From SABI01 sp028532915 (lineage in GTDB: Bacteria > Spirochaetota > Spirochaetia > Sphaerochaetales > Sphaerochaetaceae), in assembly GCA_963677225.1 (NCBI GenBank), contig OY781923.1:2480001-2544000 (forward strand): a stretch of DNA of 64,000 nucleotides, read 5' to 3'. The notes beneath the pieces are model-generated. The model saw only the letters and a program-made list of their open reading frames with translations. It was not told the DNA's origin and ran no database searches. A program made the position numbers and the translations under genes. This document shows positions 1 to 8,691 of this stretch, piece after piece. Numbering within the stretch: position 1 is the stretch's first letter; every line of letters starts with the position of its first letter.

Positions 1-289
1 ATGGTCCGATTCCGCAATTTCCGACTATCTCGGACGTAACGCCCATGGTTATCTTATGAGTAAACGGTACGGATTTCAGATGCAGCAGATCACTTTGTGA
101 GTGAACATCGATGACTCCGGGGATAAGGATCTTGCCTCTTGCGTCTATCGTACGGCGGGCATCAGAAGACTCCGGTCCTTCATCGATTCGAACGATGGTA
201 TCGCCCGAGACGGCCACGTTTCCCTTATAAGGCTCTGCGCTCACACCGTCTACGATGGTTGCCCCTTCGATGATCAGATCAGCTTTCAT
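1..289 (-). CDS. N-acyl-D-amino-acid deacylase-like amidohydrolase, partial
   Basis: The first 96 residues of an amidohydrolase-superfamily protein that runs off the left edge. After a short N-terminal beta region comes P-G-V-I-D-V-H-S-Q-S-D, and near the break G-V-T-S-E-I-V-G-N-C-G-I-G-P. The second motif is characteristic of N-acyl-D-amino-acid deacylases (D-aminoacylases), zinc enzymes that release D-amino acids from N-acyl derivatives; its Cys matches the family's metal-ligand Cys. The first-strand H-x-H pair is H-x-Q here, so one weak metal ligand differs. No Shine-Dalgarno precedes ATG 289, but a -10-like TAGTAT (296-301) lies exactly 6 bases upstream, so the mRNA may be leaderless. Related dihydroorotase-like enzymes cannot be excluded from a fragment. 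Confidence 0.75.
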   Translation of the reverse strand, partial: MKADLIIEGATIVDGVSAEPYKGNVAVSGDTIVRIDEGPESSDARRTIDARGKILIPGVIDVHSQSDLLHLKSVPFTHKITMGVTSEIVGNCGIGP

Positions 290-330
290 ACGTACATACT
301 ATTTTAAAAGTCATCTTTTAGTCTAGGTTG

Positions 331-359
331 TTCACCACATCGCATTGAATGTGTATAAT
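331..359 (+). promoter_or_regulatory. Sigma-70-type promoter for the FAD dehydrogenase
   Basis: TTCACC (331-336), a 17-base spacer and a consensus TATAAT (354-359). The predicted start near 366 gives a leader of about 23 bases that contains the Shine-Dalgarno of the gene starting at 389. Confidence 0.6.
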
Positions 360-388
360 GGCAACGGCTCAAGAGAAGGAGTAGATAA

Positions 389-1672
389 GTGGATGCATAT
401 GATGTGATTATTGTTGGTTCAGGGCCTGCCGGAATGGGTGCTGCTTTCGAGATAGCACAGAAAAGACCGGACCTTTCGATTTTGATTCTGGACAGGGAAA
501 AATACAGTACCGGCGGCATGAGAAATGACTGCAAGATGAATTTCACCTACCCCATCGGATTTCCTCAGGAGTACTGGAATGAGGAGACTGCTGCTGAATA
601 TCTTGATGATGTCACCGAATTCCTTGCACCTTCGATCCTCGAAAAGAGCAATATCGAAATATATAAGAAACGGGCTGAACGGCTGGGCTGCACCCTCGTC
701 GATATCAGACAATCGCATCTGGGAACAGATGGAGGTCTTCTGCTGATCAAACAGCTTCTGAAGCGGCTTGAAGAACTCCATGTCACTCTTTCTCTCGGGG
801 AGATGATGGTTAGTGTAAACGACGAGAAGCGATACATCTCAACCGATACCCGTGATATCTCCTATAAGAAACTTCTGATAGCACCCGGAAGAAAAGGTTT
901 TCATTTCCTTCAGATGATGCTCCAGTCCCTTTCTGTCCCATTCGTCGACAATATCGTCGATATCGGAATAAGGGTTGAGACTCGTATCGAACACTATCCG
1001 ATCGTCAAAGATTACTACGATCCGAAATTCTATTTCGATGAAAAAGTCAGAACCTTCTGCACCAACAGCGGAGATGCACATGTTGTCAAAGAAAAATATA
1101 CGACAGCAAGAGGCGACACGTGGTACAGTGTGAACGGTCACGCATATTCTGCAGAAAGAAACAAGGCGAACGGACTGGTGAATTTCGCCATCCTCAAGAC
1201 AGTCAAACTCACAGAACCCCTTGCAAGCGGACAGGCCTACGCAGAGAATCTCGGGCTGCAGGCAGCTCTGCTGGGAGGAGGAAGACCTCTGATGCAGAGG
1301 GTCGGTGATTTCAGGCTGGGTTCACGAAGCAAAGATTCATCCTTCAACAGTGATTATTTCAATTTCGCTCCCTCACTGAAAGACTGCTGTCCATCCGATA
1401 TCTCACTGGCTATGCCGTCGAAGATCCTGAGAGTGATCTGGAAAGGAATGAAGAATCTTGACACTATCGTCCCCGGGATACTTCATCCCTCTACCATCAT
1501 GTACTATCCCGAGATCAAACTCTATGCCAACAAACCGGTCTATCTCGATGATAATTTCAGAGTGACCGGAAACGTCTTCCTCGCCGGAGACGGAGCGGGA
1601 ACTTCCAGAGGAATCACTGCAGCCTGGGCAAGCGGAATGAGAGCATCAAGGGGAATGATCTCAACTCTGTAG
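389..1672 (+). CDS. FAD-dependent dehydrogenase, COG2509-like
   Basis: A 427-residue NAD(P)/FAD-dependent oxidoreductase. An N-terminal Rossmann dinucleotide fold with G-S-G-P-A-G (residues 10-15) binds FAD, and a C-terminal closing motif F-L-A-G-D-G-A-G (about 395-402) is followed by T-S-R-G-I and a small-residue helix, as in the uncharacterised FAD-dependent dehydrogenases of COG2509. The electron partner and substrate are unknown. Translation starts at GTG 389 behind GAGAAGGAG. The gene stands alone, convergent with the cardiolipin synthase gene five bases downstream, and has its own promoter. The family fit is good; no physiological role can be read from the neighbours. Confidence 0.8.
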   Translation: MDAYDVIIVGSGPAGMGAAFEIAQKRPDLSILILDREKYSTGGMRNDCKMNFTYPIGFPQEYWNEETAAEYLDDVTEFLAPSILEKSNIEIYKKRAERLGCTLVDIRQSHLGTDGGLLLIKQLLKRLEELHVTLSLGEMMVSVNDEKRYISTDTRDISYKKLLIAPGRKGFHFLQMMLQSLSVPFVDNIVDIGIRVETRIEHYPIVKDYYDPKFYFDEKVRTFCTNSGDAHVVKEKYTTARGDTWYSVNGHAYSAERNKANGLVNFAILKTVKLTEPLASGQAYAENLGLQAALLGGGRPLMQRVGDFRLGSRSKDSSFNSDYFNFAPSLKDCCPSDISLAMPSKILRVIWKGMKNLDTIVPGILHPSTIMYYPEIKLYANKPVYLDDNFRVTGNVFLAGDGAGTSRGITAAWASGMRASRGMISTL

Positions 1673-1677
1673 AGAAC

Positions 1678-3216
1678 TTACATCATGGGGCTGAACAGTT
1701 TCAGAATATTTCTCAAAAGTCTGGTCAGAAACGGAGTCTTCATCTGCTGTTCAAGCGAGATCTCTCTGCTGACATCGAATGTCCGGTCGATATCGTTTCG
1801 CACATCATTGATCACAGAACTGTAATAGAGGGCGACTCCGCACTCGAAGTGAAGATAGAAACTTCTGTAATCCATATTCGTTGTACCGACGATGGCGACA
1901 CTGTCATCACAGACGAACATCTTGGAATGGATGAACCCGGGAGTGTATTCGTAGATTCTCACTCCGGCGCGCAGCAGTTGCGCGTAATGAGACCTTGAAA
2001 CACTGTGAACATACCACTTGTCGGGAATACTCGGAGTGATGATTCTCACATCCACCTTGCTCTGGGCTGCTATGGTGAGAGCTGTGATCATCTGAGTATC
2101 CAGAATCAGATAGGGAGTCGTGATCCATACATATTTCACCGCGTGATTGATGATCTGAATATATGCATTCTCCGCGATATTGTCGTTATCGAGAGGAGAA
2201 TCACCGAAAGGCTGAACCCATCCGTCGCTCTCAAATTCCCTTTTGCAGGTGAACAGGGAGATATCTATTGTCGACCTTGAAGCGAAACACCACTGCTGAA
2301 AGAACATTTCCGTCAAAGAGAAGACAGCCTCTCCTTCGAGTTTGACTGCGGTATCCTTCCAGTGTCCGAACCTGATCTTCCTATTGATGTACTCATCGGC
2401 GATATTTATTCCGCCTGTGAACCCGGTATGTCCGTCCACGATGATGATCTTTCTGTGATCGCGGTAGTTCAGCCGGGGGTTCAGATGAGCTTTGAGCTTG
2501 TTGAATACCGTTGCCTTGATTCCTTTTCTATTCAGCGTCTTCACATAGTTTATCGGGAAATTGCGGATGGTCCCCAGATCGTCATACAGCAGATAGATGT
2601 CGACATTCTCTTCTATCTTCTTTTCGAGAAGTGCCAGGAATCTGTCCCACAGGTACCCGAAATCGATGATGAAGGTTTCGATAAGTATGAACCGTTTTGC
2701 CTGTTCCATCACCTTCAGGATTTCCTCCACGGCAATGTCTCCCGATTCGAAGTAGAAAACACGGGTTCCCTGATAGACAGCTGCGTCGCTGATGTTTGCC
2801 AGATAATCGCACTGTCTGCGGTAATTCGGATTGACAAGAGAGAGAGATTCCAGTGTCTGTTCATTCTGTAGCGAAAGATTTTTAGCGCTGTTGTAGAAAA
2901 AATATTTATTATAGTCGCTCAGCTGTTTTGCGACCTTTTTCGTATCTCTTTTGTTTCCGAATATCAGATAGAAGGGAACTCCGAATATAGGAGCCGCCAG
3001 GATGACGATGACCCAGCTCATCTTGAACGTAGGATGCTCCTCTCTGGAAACTACATAGAAAGCCGCGATGAATCCCAGGATATAGATGATCGTAAGATAT
3101 ACGTTGCTCTGTTCAGCAAAATTTAGGATCAGGGCGACAAGAATGAAAATCTGAATGGAGATAAGCACAATGAAGGCGAAAAATCGTCCAGTGAGAATTC
3201 TCAGCAGTCTTTTCAT
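1678..3216 (-). CDS. cls: Cardiolipin synthase (phospholipase D superfamily)
   Basis: 512 residues, the usual length of bacterial cardiolipin synthase, which condenses two phosphatidylglycerols into cardiolipin and glycerol at the inner membrane. Two hydrophobic segments (about 12-33 and 39-56) and a third near 67-86 anchor the N terminus. Two HKD motifs form the active site: H254-x-K256-x4-D261 and H430-x-K432-x4-D437, each followed by the family's glycine/serine-rich segment. The start at ATG 3216 has AAAGGAAAAGAG upstream. It lies 17 bases downstream of the TPR membrane protein gene on the same strand, so the two are probably co-transcribed. Full catalytic motifs make the call secure; exact lipid substrates are inferred from the family. 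Confidence 0.93.
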   Translation of the reverse strand: MKRLLRILTGRFFAFIVLISIQIFILVALILNFAEQSNVYLTIIYILGFIAAFYVVSREEHPTFKMSWVIVILAAPIFGVPFYLIFGNKRDTKKVAKQLSDYNKYFFYNSAKNLSLQNEQTLESLSLVNPNYRRQCDYLANISDAAVYQGTRVFYFESGDIAVEEILKVMEQAKRFILIETFIIDFGYLWDRFLALLEKKIEENVDIYLLYDDLGTIRNFPINYVKTLNRKGIKATVFNKLKAHLNPRLNYRDHRKIIIVDGHTGFTGGINIADEYINRKIRFGHWKDTAVKLEGEAVFSLTEMFFQQWCFASRSTIDISLFTCKREFESDGWVQPFGDSPLDNDNIAENAYIQIINHAVKYVWITTPYLILDTQMITALTIAAQSKVDVRIITPSIPDKWYVHSVSRSHYAQLLRAGVRIYEYTPGFIHSKMFVCDDSVAIVGTTNMDYRSFYLHFECGVALYYSSVINDVRNDIDRTFDVSREISLEQQMKTPFLTRLLRNILKLFSPMM

Positions 3217-3233
3217 CTCTTTTCCTTTATGAT

Positions 3234-4316
3234 CTAACTCTTCGACTCGTCATCCTGTTCATCGTACAGCTGGGATTCGAGAGGAGAAAATTCGTCGGGA
3301 TCGACGATGATCTCGCTCTCCTCTTCATCGTCGTAATCGAACTCATCGAGTTCGATATTGGGTTCAATCTCTTCTTCGTCGTCATCGATATCGGTGTAGG
3401 GAGTCTCATCCTCGAACATGTCATCCTCATAGAGGGATGCTTCGAGCAGCTCCTGATCGATGTCTTTCTCATCCACATCGGCATTTTCCATGTTCTCGAC
3501 ATCATTGAGCAGTTTCCTGACCTCATCTTCCGTGATCGTTGATGTCTGATAAAACGGGAATGTCAAAGCCTTTTCGAACAGGCTTGCCGCCTGAGAGTAT
3601 TTTCCAAGAGCCATCTTCACCAATCCTGCATGCATATATGCTTCAGGGAATTTCGGGGAAGTTTCGGGGATAAAGGTGTTATAGAGATTCTCCGCTTCCA
3701 GAAGCGATCCTCTCAGATACAGATAATGGCCCCTGTTGTCTATCATCCCGCTCGATTCTTTAAGAACCCTGCCGTATTCCTCCATGAAATTCTCCATCTC
3801 ATCAAGACGCCCGCTGTCGAGCAGATAGGCTCCCAGATTGACGGCGAGGTTGGCATCGAAATATCCTTCGTCCTTGACTTTCTGCAGCGAACGGATAGCC
3901 TCCTCCTTTTCTCCTGTGACCCATAATGCCATTGAATAGCTGACTTTGGCACTTTTGAGAACCTCACCGTATTTACCCTTTTTAGCCTCGCTCTTTCTGA
4001 TCACATCTTCAAAGATCTCTTTCGCTATTCTGCTGTCGCCTCTCTGTACGAACAGGTTACCGAGCATTACGGTATAGTTCGGTGCGATATTCGCCTTCCA
4101 CCCCTTCTCGTATAACGACCAGGCTCTTCTCTTATTTTCATCTCCATCCTTATTCAGATAGTATGAACCGAGTGCCACGTATACATATCCCCGTTTGAGG
4201 TAGAGAAACAGGATGATTATCAAAGCTATCAGCAGAGATTTCACGATCTGTGAAACCGGGAGAATTGCAACAATGATGATAGCGATGAGAACTATCAGCA
4301 AGGTCGGATTTTTCAT
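3234..4316 (-). CDS. TPR-repeat membrane protein with acidic tail
   Basis: A 360-residue protein of unknown function. It opens with a strongly hydrophobic stretch (about residues 4-36, probably two short membrane segments or one hairpin), followed by helical repeats that read as tetratricopeptide repeats (about 45-265), which usually mediate protein-protein contacts. The last hundred residues are very acidic, with runs of D and E around Y-T-D-I-D-D-D-E-E-E. The start is placed at ATG 4316, ahead of M-K-N-P and behind AAGGGG; an upstream in-frame ATG at 4388 would run back through the divergent promoter of queH. It is probably co-transcribed with cls. The topology suggests a membrane-tethered cytoplasmic or periplasmic scaffold. 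Confidence 0.7.
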   Translation of the reverse strand: MKNPTLLIVLIAIIIVAILPVSQIVKSLLIALIIILFLYLKRGYVYVALGSYYLNKDGDENKRRAWSLYEKGWKANIAPNYTVMLGNLFVQRGDSRIAKEIFEDVIRKSEAKKGKYGEVLKSAKVSYSMALWVTGEKEEAIRSLQKVKDEGYFDANLAVNLGAYLLDSGRLDEMENFMEEYGRVLKESSGMIDNRGHYLYLRGSLLEAENLYNTFIPETSPKFPEAYMHAGLVKMALGKYSQAASLFEKALTFPFYQTSTITEDEVRKLLNDVENMENADVDEKDIDQELLEASLYEDDMFEDETPYTDIDDDEEEIEPNIELDEFDYDDEEESEIIVDPDEFSPLESQLYDEQDDESKS

Positions 4317-4370
4317 GAAAGGCCCCTTAGAACAATTGATTGATTCTATCATGACATATTTTTCATGTGA

Positions 4371-4399
4371 TTGCCATACTCTGGACAAATTTGTATGAT
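4371..4399 (+). promoter_or_regulatory. Promoter placing queH start codon at +1
   Basis: TTGCCA (4371-4376), a 17-base spacer, then TATGAT (4394-4399). Transcription would start about 7 bases after the -10, exactly at ATG 4406. No ribosome-binding site lies between, so a leaderless mRNA is the simplest reading. Confidence 0.65.
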
Positions 4400-4405
4400 G
4401 GATGC

Positions 4406-4972
4406 ATGAACAATGAGCACTCTGAGAATCCCGCCATCCCTATCCTTCTCCACTGCTGCTGCGGCCCCTGTTCCACAAGCAGTATAGAGCGCCTGAAGAG
4501 TCTGGGATATGAGCCGCATCTCTTTTACGCCAACAGCAATATCTATCCCGTCGGGGAGTGGGAAAAACGATATGATTCTCTCAAAGAAGTCGCTTCCTAT
4601 TTCGATATTCCTGTCAGCAGGAAGGAGTATGATCATGATGCGTGGCTCGATGATGTGAAAGGATTCGAAAATGAGATTGAAGGGGGTTCACGATGTGCAC
4701 GATGTTTCGATCACAACCTGCAGCAGGCAGCGCAGAAAGCCGCTGAACTGGGTTTCGAATATTTCACGACGACACTGAGTGTATCTCCTCACAAGAAGTC
4801 TCTTACCATCTTCGCAATAGGAAATACAAAACGCGGATTCGTTCCTGTCGATTTCAAGAAGAAGGGTGGTTTCCAAAGGAGCATCGAGCTTTCAAAGGAA
4901 CTAAATCTTTACAGGCAGAACTACTGCGGCTGCGAGTTCTCCATGCATCACCTCAAGAAAGAGAATAGCTGA
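4406..4972 (+). CDS. queH: Epoxyqueuosine reductase QueH
   Basis: 188 residues. QueH performs the last step of queuosine synthesis, reducing epoxyqueuosine to queuosine in the wobble base of GUN-decoding tRNAs; it is the non-QueG, cobalamin-independent enzyme. The signature L-L-H-C-C-C-G-P-C sits near residue 15, with further conserved cysteine pairs at C-A-R-C in the middle and Y-C-G-C near the C terminus, matching the metal and Fe-S ligand set of the family. ATG 4406 is preferred over the longer in-frame ATG 4367 because it removes residues unlike any homologue start and fits the leaderless promoter. tRNA-Asp at 35.2 kb is one expected substrate. Divergent from the TPR gene. Confidence 0.9.
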   Translation: MNNEHSENPAIPILLHCCCGPCSTSSIERLKSLGYEPHLFYANSNIYPVGEWEKRYDSLKEVASYFDIPVSRKEYDHDAWLDDVKGFENEIEGGSRCARCFDHNLQQAAQKAAELGFEYFTTTLSVSPHKKSLTIFAIGNTKRGFVPVDFKKKGGFQRSIELSKELNLYRQNYCGCEFSMHHLKKENS

Positions 4973-4988
4973 TAGAGACAGGATCTTC

Positions 4989-5414
4989 TCAATACGGAAT
5001 TCTTCTTCTCTCCTCGATGATTCTGTAGATAGCGGTAATATCATCGATGTCTTTCAGAAGCTTTTCAGTAAGACACATGATCGAGTCTACTTTCACATCG
5101 TAAATGTAGGAAACACCATTTCTCTCATACAGATCGATAGCCAGGGCGCTTATCATATCGGCCTTCACGTATTTGAAACCGAGACGGCTGGTCAATCCGG
5201 CCGCCGCCTTTCCCGAGATCCTGTCGTGAAGCATACAGCAGGAAGTGTCTATCTTCCGGCCTTTCAGAAAATGCTCGAGAGAGAAAAGAGGGTGGAGCCA
5301 TTTACCGCTGTCCTCAAAAAGGACAGTACCGCCTGCATCTATCATCTGAAGAGAGATTCCTTCAGGAAGAGTTCTCTTCGCCAGTGTTTCAAATATTTCG
5401 TGATCTATTCCCAT
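4989..5414 (-). CDS. DUF1893 domain protein
   Basis: 141 residues, resembling the DUF1893 family of small cytoplasmic proteins with a cytidine-deaminase-like fold. Seen here: an L-F-E-D-S-G-K strand pair near residue 33, a C-C-M-L-H-D-R-I-S-G-K-A-A-A segment near 60-72 and a Y-E-R-N-G-V element near 97, in the family's order. The function is unknown in all members. Its start overlaps the end of the patatin gene by 10 bases, so it is translated from the same transcript and may be tied to that protein. Three of its cysteines cluster near the presumed active site. Convergent with queH, with no clear terminator in the 16-base gap. Confidence 0.65.
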   Translation of the reverse strand: MGIDHEIFETLAKRTLPEGISLQMIDAGGTVLFEDSGKWLHPLFSLEHFLKGRKIDTSCCMLHDRISGKAAAGLTSRLGFKYVKADMISALAIDLYERNGVSYIYDVKVDSIMCLTEKLLKDIDDITAIYRIIEERRRIPY

Positions 5415-7426
5415 GTTCCTATTCCAAACTGAAATTGCGCCAGAAATCCTCTGGCGAGAGAATCATACCCAAGATAGAGAGAAGTTGGAAGCTCTTTCAG
5501 CCCGAGTAATGAGACAGTTGAGCTGAAACGCGCCCCGGCTATCCAGTAGGGAGAAGCCTGAGACCTCTCGTACCAGATAAACTGACCGAAAATCCCCATC
5601 GACGTATCCTTCATAATCAGCAGTTCCCCCGCTGTGGGTCTGAAACTTTCGGGAACCCAGTCGAAATTCACGACACTCACTATCAGGTGATTCGCATCAT
5701 TCGACACCGAAGATGCACCGCCCTGGCCTACCAGCGAGGAATCTGTAGACAGGAATCCGTCACTGCGGTAGAAGGGAACGTTCCCGGCTCCGTCAAAGGC
5801 GAACCGTCCCGAATACGTCCCTGAAAGAACGAAATCACGCGGAAGCGGAAGCCGGAAATCAAAATGAGTATTGAAAAAATGCCTTTCAAACAACTGTGTC
5901 GACTGATATGACAAGGTCGCATTCAACTTAGCAGGATAGGATGGACCTCCCCTGAACCAGGAGGTGAGCCCCGCATCGAACAGAGACTCGAACTCTTGAG
6001 AGGAATCATCATACTGCTGTTCGAACCGGACGAACTCTTCGAGAACAACCATATTGGATACCGGCTGCTGACGTGATCTGAGAAGTCCCATGTAATAGAA
6101 GCCCGGGATCATTCCACGTTCGAACGAGGTAACCATATCAGCTGTGATCATCGTGGATTCCGTCAATGAGAGAGTCGTAGAGAGATAGAGTTCGGGATAG
6201 CCGTTATCGGTTGTCGAACTCTGTATTCCAAATCCTCCGAGAGCGGACAACCTGAAGATCGAATTCGTATAAGAGTATCTCAGGCCGAGAACAGTCTCGT
6301 CTCTCAGCAGGTTCTGTAAATCTTTTTGAAATGCAAAATTCTTCAATCCGAAAAACAGTTGATGTGAAGGATAATCGGGGATCACAATATCGTAAAGAGA
6401 ATAATCTTCGAGAATCTTTTGATGGAGCAGATCGAACTGAGAATCAGATGCTGAACTTTCCTGTACATCCGTTCGAACCAGATCGTTCAGCTCCTTCTCC
6501 TTCTCTTTTGCGGACTCGTATCCTCTCATTGCCAGTTCCTCGACAGCATCGAAATCCATGAAGGAAAAATCTTCCACATCGCATCTGATCCAGACGGCAT
6601 CGGGATGATCGATAATCGATCGGGCCCCGGATCTTCTTTTTCCAATATCCATCGCGATATTCAGCAGTGAAAGAGGGTTTCTGAGATTCAGGCCGCTTCC
6701 TTCATAGAAAGTGGTGGAAACGATGACAGTTGAAGAATACTCATAGGCGGTATCGAGCGGTACAAGATTCGTTATTCCTCCATCTATGAGCATATGTCCG
6801 TACAGCTGAACCGGGGGAAAATAGACCGGGATCGCGAAACTTGCCGAAAGCGCTTTGAAGATATCACCTTCCATGATGTGAACCTGCCGTTTGGTCGCCG
6901 CATCTTCTGCAACCACCATGATGGGAATTTCCAGATCTTCCAGTTTGACATCATCTCCGATATACGAAGTAAGGAACGAGACGAATTTCGTGCTGTCCAG
7001 TATCCCCCCGGCCACCGGGAAGGTGATATCGAAAAGAGAGGAGATCTCCAGGCTCGTGCTTATCTCGAAGATCTGATCACTTGAAAGACCTGCCGCGTAC
7101 ATGATACCTACGATAGATCCCATCGAATTGCTGATGATGTAATCGGGAGTGATTCCTTTCTCTTCAAGATAGCGGATGACACCGATATGGGCAAAAGCAC
7201 GGGCCGAACCACCCGAAAGAAGCAATCCGACCGGTTCTCTCTTTCCCTGTGTCCTATCGTTAATCCTGCTGACAAAGGAGGATCTACCGTATTCGACGGG
7301 AATTACGGAATGGAGCAGTTCATTGGAGTTGTTCAGAACTGTCGTGTCGGATTCTGTCAGGGCAAAAGCCGGGAAGATGATCATGAGGAGTATGATTATA
7401 GCTGCAATCAGCTTCTTGGTGATCAA
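5405..7426 (-). CDS. Patatin-like phospholipase with Omp85-like C-terminal barrel
   Basis: 673 residues from TTG 7426, chosen because AAGGAG lies 7 bases upstream and the protein then opens with a signal peptide (K-K-L followed by a hydrophobic core ending P-A-F-A). The N-terminal half is a patatin domain: oxyanion-type G-G-S-A-R-A with H-I-G-V, nucleophile motif S-N-S-M-G (usually G-x-S-x-G) and the catalytic Asp in L-I-D-G-G. The C-terminal ~290 residues are rich in alternating aromatic/hydrophobic strands, like the surface-antigen/BamA-type barrels found behind patatin domains in PlpD-type type Vd autotransporters. It probably cleaves lipids at the outer membrane or cell surface. It lies 65 bases after argD on the same strand and may receive read-through. 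Confidence 0.8.
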   Translation of the reverse strand: MITKKLIAAIIILLMIIFPAFALTESDTTVLNNSNELLHSVIPVEYGRSSFVSRINDRTQGKREPVGLLLSGGSARAFAHIGVIRYLEEKGITPDYIISNSMGSIVGIMYAAGLSSDQIFEISTSLEISSLFDITFPVAGGILDSTKFVSFLTSYIGDDVKLEDLEIPIMVVAEDAATKRQVHIMEGDIFKALSASFAIPVYFPPVQLYGHMLIDGGITNLVPLDTAYEYSSTVIVSTTFYEGSGLNLRNPLSLLNIAMDIGKRRSGARSIIDHPDAVWIRCDVEDFSFMDFDAVEELAMRGYESAKEKEKELNDLVRTDVQESSASDSQFDLLHQKILEDYSLYDIVIPDYPSHQLFFGLKNFAFQKDLQNLLRDETVLGLRYSYTNSIFRLSALGGFGIQSSTTDNGYPELYLSTTLSLTESTMITADMVTSFERGMIPGFYYMGLLRSRQQPVSNMVVLEEFVRFEQQYDDSSQEFESLFDAGLTSWFRGGPSYPAKLNATLSYQSTQLFERHFFNTHFDFRLPLPRDFVLSGTYSGRFAFDGAGNVPFYRSDGFLSTDSSLVGQGGASSVSNDANHLIVSVVNFDWVPESFRPTAGELLIMKDTSMGIFGQFIWYERSQASPYWIAGARFSSTVSLLGLKELPTSLYLGYDSLARGFLAQFQFGIGTWE

Positions 7427-7491
7427 ACAGTATCTCCTTGTTACCTCAATAATACCTGATTTTAATCGAGATGACAATTGAACTGCAGATG

Positions 7492-8676
7492 CTAAATTTT
7501 CCCCAAAACGGAAGAAAGTATCGAAATAACCTCATCGACATCTTCTTTTTCGATGATAAGAGGAGGAACGAAACGCAGTACATTCGCACCGGCTCCTACG
7601 ATCAGCATCCCCTCTTTCATACACATGTCGATCACAGGTCTGACCTCGCATGTAAGCTCGAGTCCGAGCATGAGCCCCAGTCCCCGCACCTCTTTGATCA
7701 CGTCGTGAGTCTGTGCAAGCTGCTCGAGCTGATCTTTGAAATACGCCCCTACAGCAACTACATGTTCGAGCAAGGCTCCCTCCGAGATCCTTTTGAGGAC
7801 GACACAGGCGGCTGTACAGCTGAGAAGATTGCCCCCGAAGGTAGCTGCATGATCACCGGGTGAAAAGACATCGGAGGCTTTGGAAGAGACTACCATCGCA
7901 CCGATGGGGACTCCGTTTCCCAGAGCTTTTGCCAGCGTCATCACATCCGGAACGACATCGGTATTCTGCCAGGCGAATGCCTTCCCTGTTCTCCCCATCC
8001 CGCACTGCACTTCATCAAAGACCAGCAGGATCTCCTTCTCATCACACAGTTTTCTCACCTTCGAGAGAAAGACCGGATCAGCGCACTTGATACCTCCTTC
8101 ACCCTGAATGACCTCGATGAAGATCGCACAGGTATCATCGCCGACCTTATCTGCAAGAGATTCAAAATCGTTCAGAGGAGAATGGACGATCTTCGGAACC
8201 AGCGGTGTAAAACTCTTCTGATACTTGATCTGTCCTGTCGCACTCATCGCGCCGTAGGTTCTGCCGTGAAAGGAGCTCTCCATGGTAATGATCTTCTCTC
8301 TGACGACAGGAAAGCTCTTTCCGTACTTTCGTGCAAGCTTCAAAGCGCCTTCATTGGCCTCTGTACCGCTGTTACAGAAGAAGACCTTGTCCATACCGCT
8401 CAATTCTTTGAGGTATGAAGCAGCTTCGACAGCATAGCGGTTGTAATAGAGATTGCTGCAGTGAAGCAGTCCGTTTTCGATGACTTCCTTGAGCGCATCG
8501 GTGAACTGGCTGTCGTTATACCCGAGACTGTTCACCGCGATTCCGGCTACCATATCGATATAACTGTTCCCTTCGCTGTCGGTGACATGAACTTTGTCAC
8601 CTTTGGAAAGTACGATCGGAAATTGTGCATAGGTGGGCAAGAAAACTTCTTTTGCCATGTTTATCATTTCATTCAT
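7492..8676 (-). CDS. argD: Acetylornithine aminotransferase
   Basis: 394 residues, a class III PLP aminotransferase converting N-acetylglutamate semialdehyde to N-acetylornithine, the fourth step of arginine synthesis. The PLP lysine is in T-L-A-K-A-L-G-N-G, the pyridine-ring Asp in F-D-E-V-Q-C-G-M-G-R-T-G, and the N terminus has the family's V-D-M-V-A-G-I-A-V-N segment. Start 8676 is preferred because AGGATGGAG lies 7 bases upstream; an in-frame ATG at 8688 is possible. It is the last arg gene of the cluster, 15 bases behind argB. The operon position distinguishes it from succinyl-ornithine or GABA transaminases, which share the fold. Confidence 0.92.
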   Translation of the reverse strand: MNEMINMAKEVFLPTYAQFPIVLSKGDKVHVTDSEGNSYIDMVAGIAVNSLGYNDSQFTDALKEVIENGLLHCSNLYYNRYAVEAASYLKELSGMDKVFFCNSGTEANEGALKLARKYGKSFPVVREKIITMESSFHGRTYGAMSATGQIKYQKSFTPLVPKIVHSPLNDFESLADKVGDDTCAIFIEVIQGEGGIKCADPVFLSKVRKLCDEKEILLVFDEVQCGMGRTGKAFAWQNTDVVPDVMTLAKALGNGVPIGAMVVSSKASDVFSPGDHAATFGGNLLSCTAACVVLKRISEGALLEHVVAVGAYFKDQLEQLAQTHDVIKEVRGLGLMLGLELTCEVRPVIDMCMKEGMLIVGAGANVLRFVPPLIIEKEDVDEVISILSSVLGKI

Positions 8677-8691
8677 AACAGACTCCATCCT

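Noticed and set aside
2362..2871. 169-residue plus-strand frame opposite cls
   Set aside because: Lies wholly within the HKD-motif gene on the other strand and has no ribosome site.
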